Positions 63,814-64,000 of a stretch of 64,000 nt of DNA are shown here, piece after piece (position 1 is the first letter of the stretch; every line of letters begins with the position of its first letter). This DNA is from Helopsaltes ochotensis (taxonomy: Eukaryota; Chordata; Aves; Passeriformes; Locustellidae), in contig VXBM01001223.1 of assembly GCA_013400155.1 (NCBI GenBank), positions 108,587 to 172,586 on the forward strand, read 5' to 3'. Below the pieces are notes generated by a model, which was not told the DNA's origin, did no database searches, and saw only the letters and a list, made by a program, of their open reading frames with translations. The position numbers and the translations under genes are program-made.

Positions 63814-64000
63814 ATCATAGAATCACAGAATGTGCTGGGCTGGAAGAACCCCAAAGACTGTAGAGTTCCAACCCCCCTGTCATAGTCAGGGACACTTTCC
63901 ACTATGTTGCGTTGCTAAGGGCCTCATCCAGCGTATCCTTGAACACCACCAGGGATAGGTTATCCGCAACTTCTCTGGGCAATCTGTACCTGTGCCTCCA
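63814..64000 (-). mobile_element. CR1 3' region, antisense, running off the window
   Basis: ATCATAGAATCACAGAATG is the reverse complement of the CR1 octamer tail (ATTCTGTG, ATTCTATG). It continues with GCTGGAAGAACCCCAAAG, GAGTTCCAACCCCCCTG and CCAGGGATAGGTTATCCGC, all typical of the CR1 3' portion. The element extends past base 64000. Confidence 0.9.

Noticed and set aside
1..64000. CRISPR array, operon, phage or toxin-antitoxin system
   Set aside because: Avian repeats, LTRs and splice-site structure show a vertebrate nuclear genome; no spaced direct-repeat array or compact gene cluster is present.

Overview
This is a vertebrate nuclear window, almost certainly from a bird and most likely a songbird. 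Three things point there: CR1 LINE copies ending in the typical ATTCTATG-like octamers, a long LTR of the avian ERV-L kind (sense start TGTACTGAGTTTG, sense end CCCACTACA), and LTRs opening TGTCCTGGTTT or TGTCTTGGTTT, which I associate with passerine genomes. The sequence is AT-rich and intron- or gene-desert-like. No continuous protein-coding gene, rRNA, tRNA, CRISPR array or bacterial-style operon is visible.

Gene content is sparse. The best evidence is two minus-strand exon candidates, 10344-10489 and 2893-3053. Each has strong splice sites, and the phase at the end of the first fits the start of the second. I do not recognise the protein. Weaker candidates are a minus-strand terminal exon or retrocopy ending at a poly(A) signal (50268-50849), a plus-strand 66-bp exon (19307-19372) and a minus-strand 47-bp exon (61039-61085). 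Only comparison with RNA or other birds can settle these.

Layout. 1-97 is an AAAG microsatellite. 98-8581 is mostly unique sequence with one exon candidate, a 13-bp hairpin and a TATTAG array. 8582-13920 is a mobile-element cluster: a minus-oriented LTR, a poly-T tract, an exon candidate, a 620-bp solo LTR with a perfect 6-bp target duplication, an LTR fragment and a 5'-truncated, decayed CR1. 13921-28069 is unique DNA with microsatellites, a 91-bp local duplication, a homeodomain-site cluster, a GGAA array holding a 195-bp assembly gap, and a long poly-T. 28070-30549 is a three-level nest of LTRs. 33021-34678 is a second copy of the middle LTR family, itself interrupted by another LTR. 34679-63813 is largely unique sequence with a CR1 fragment, a palindromic TA/CA/TG microsatellite, a GT array and the possible terminal exon. 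63814-64000 enters another CR1.

I found no new multi-gene system. The most informative structures are the LTR nests, whose target-site duplications order the insertions, and the phase-matched exon pair. All ERV material seen here is non-coding LTR; no retroviral gene was found.
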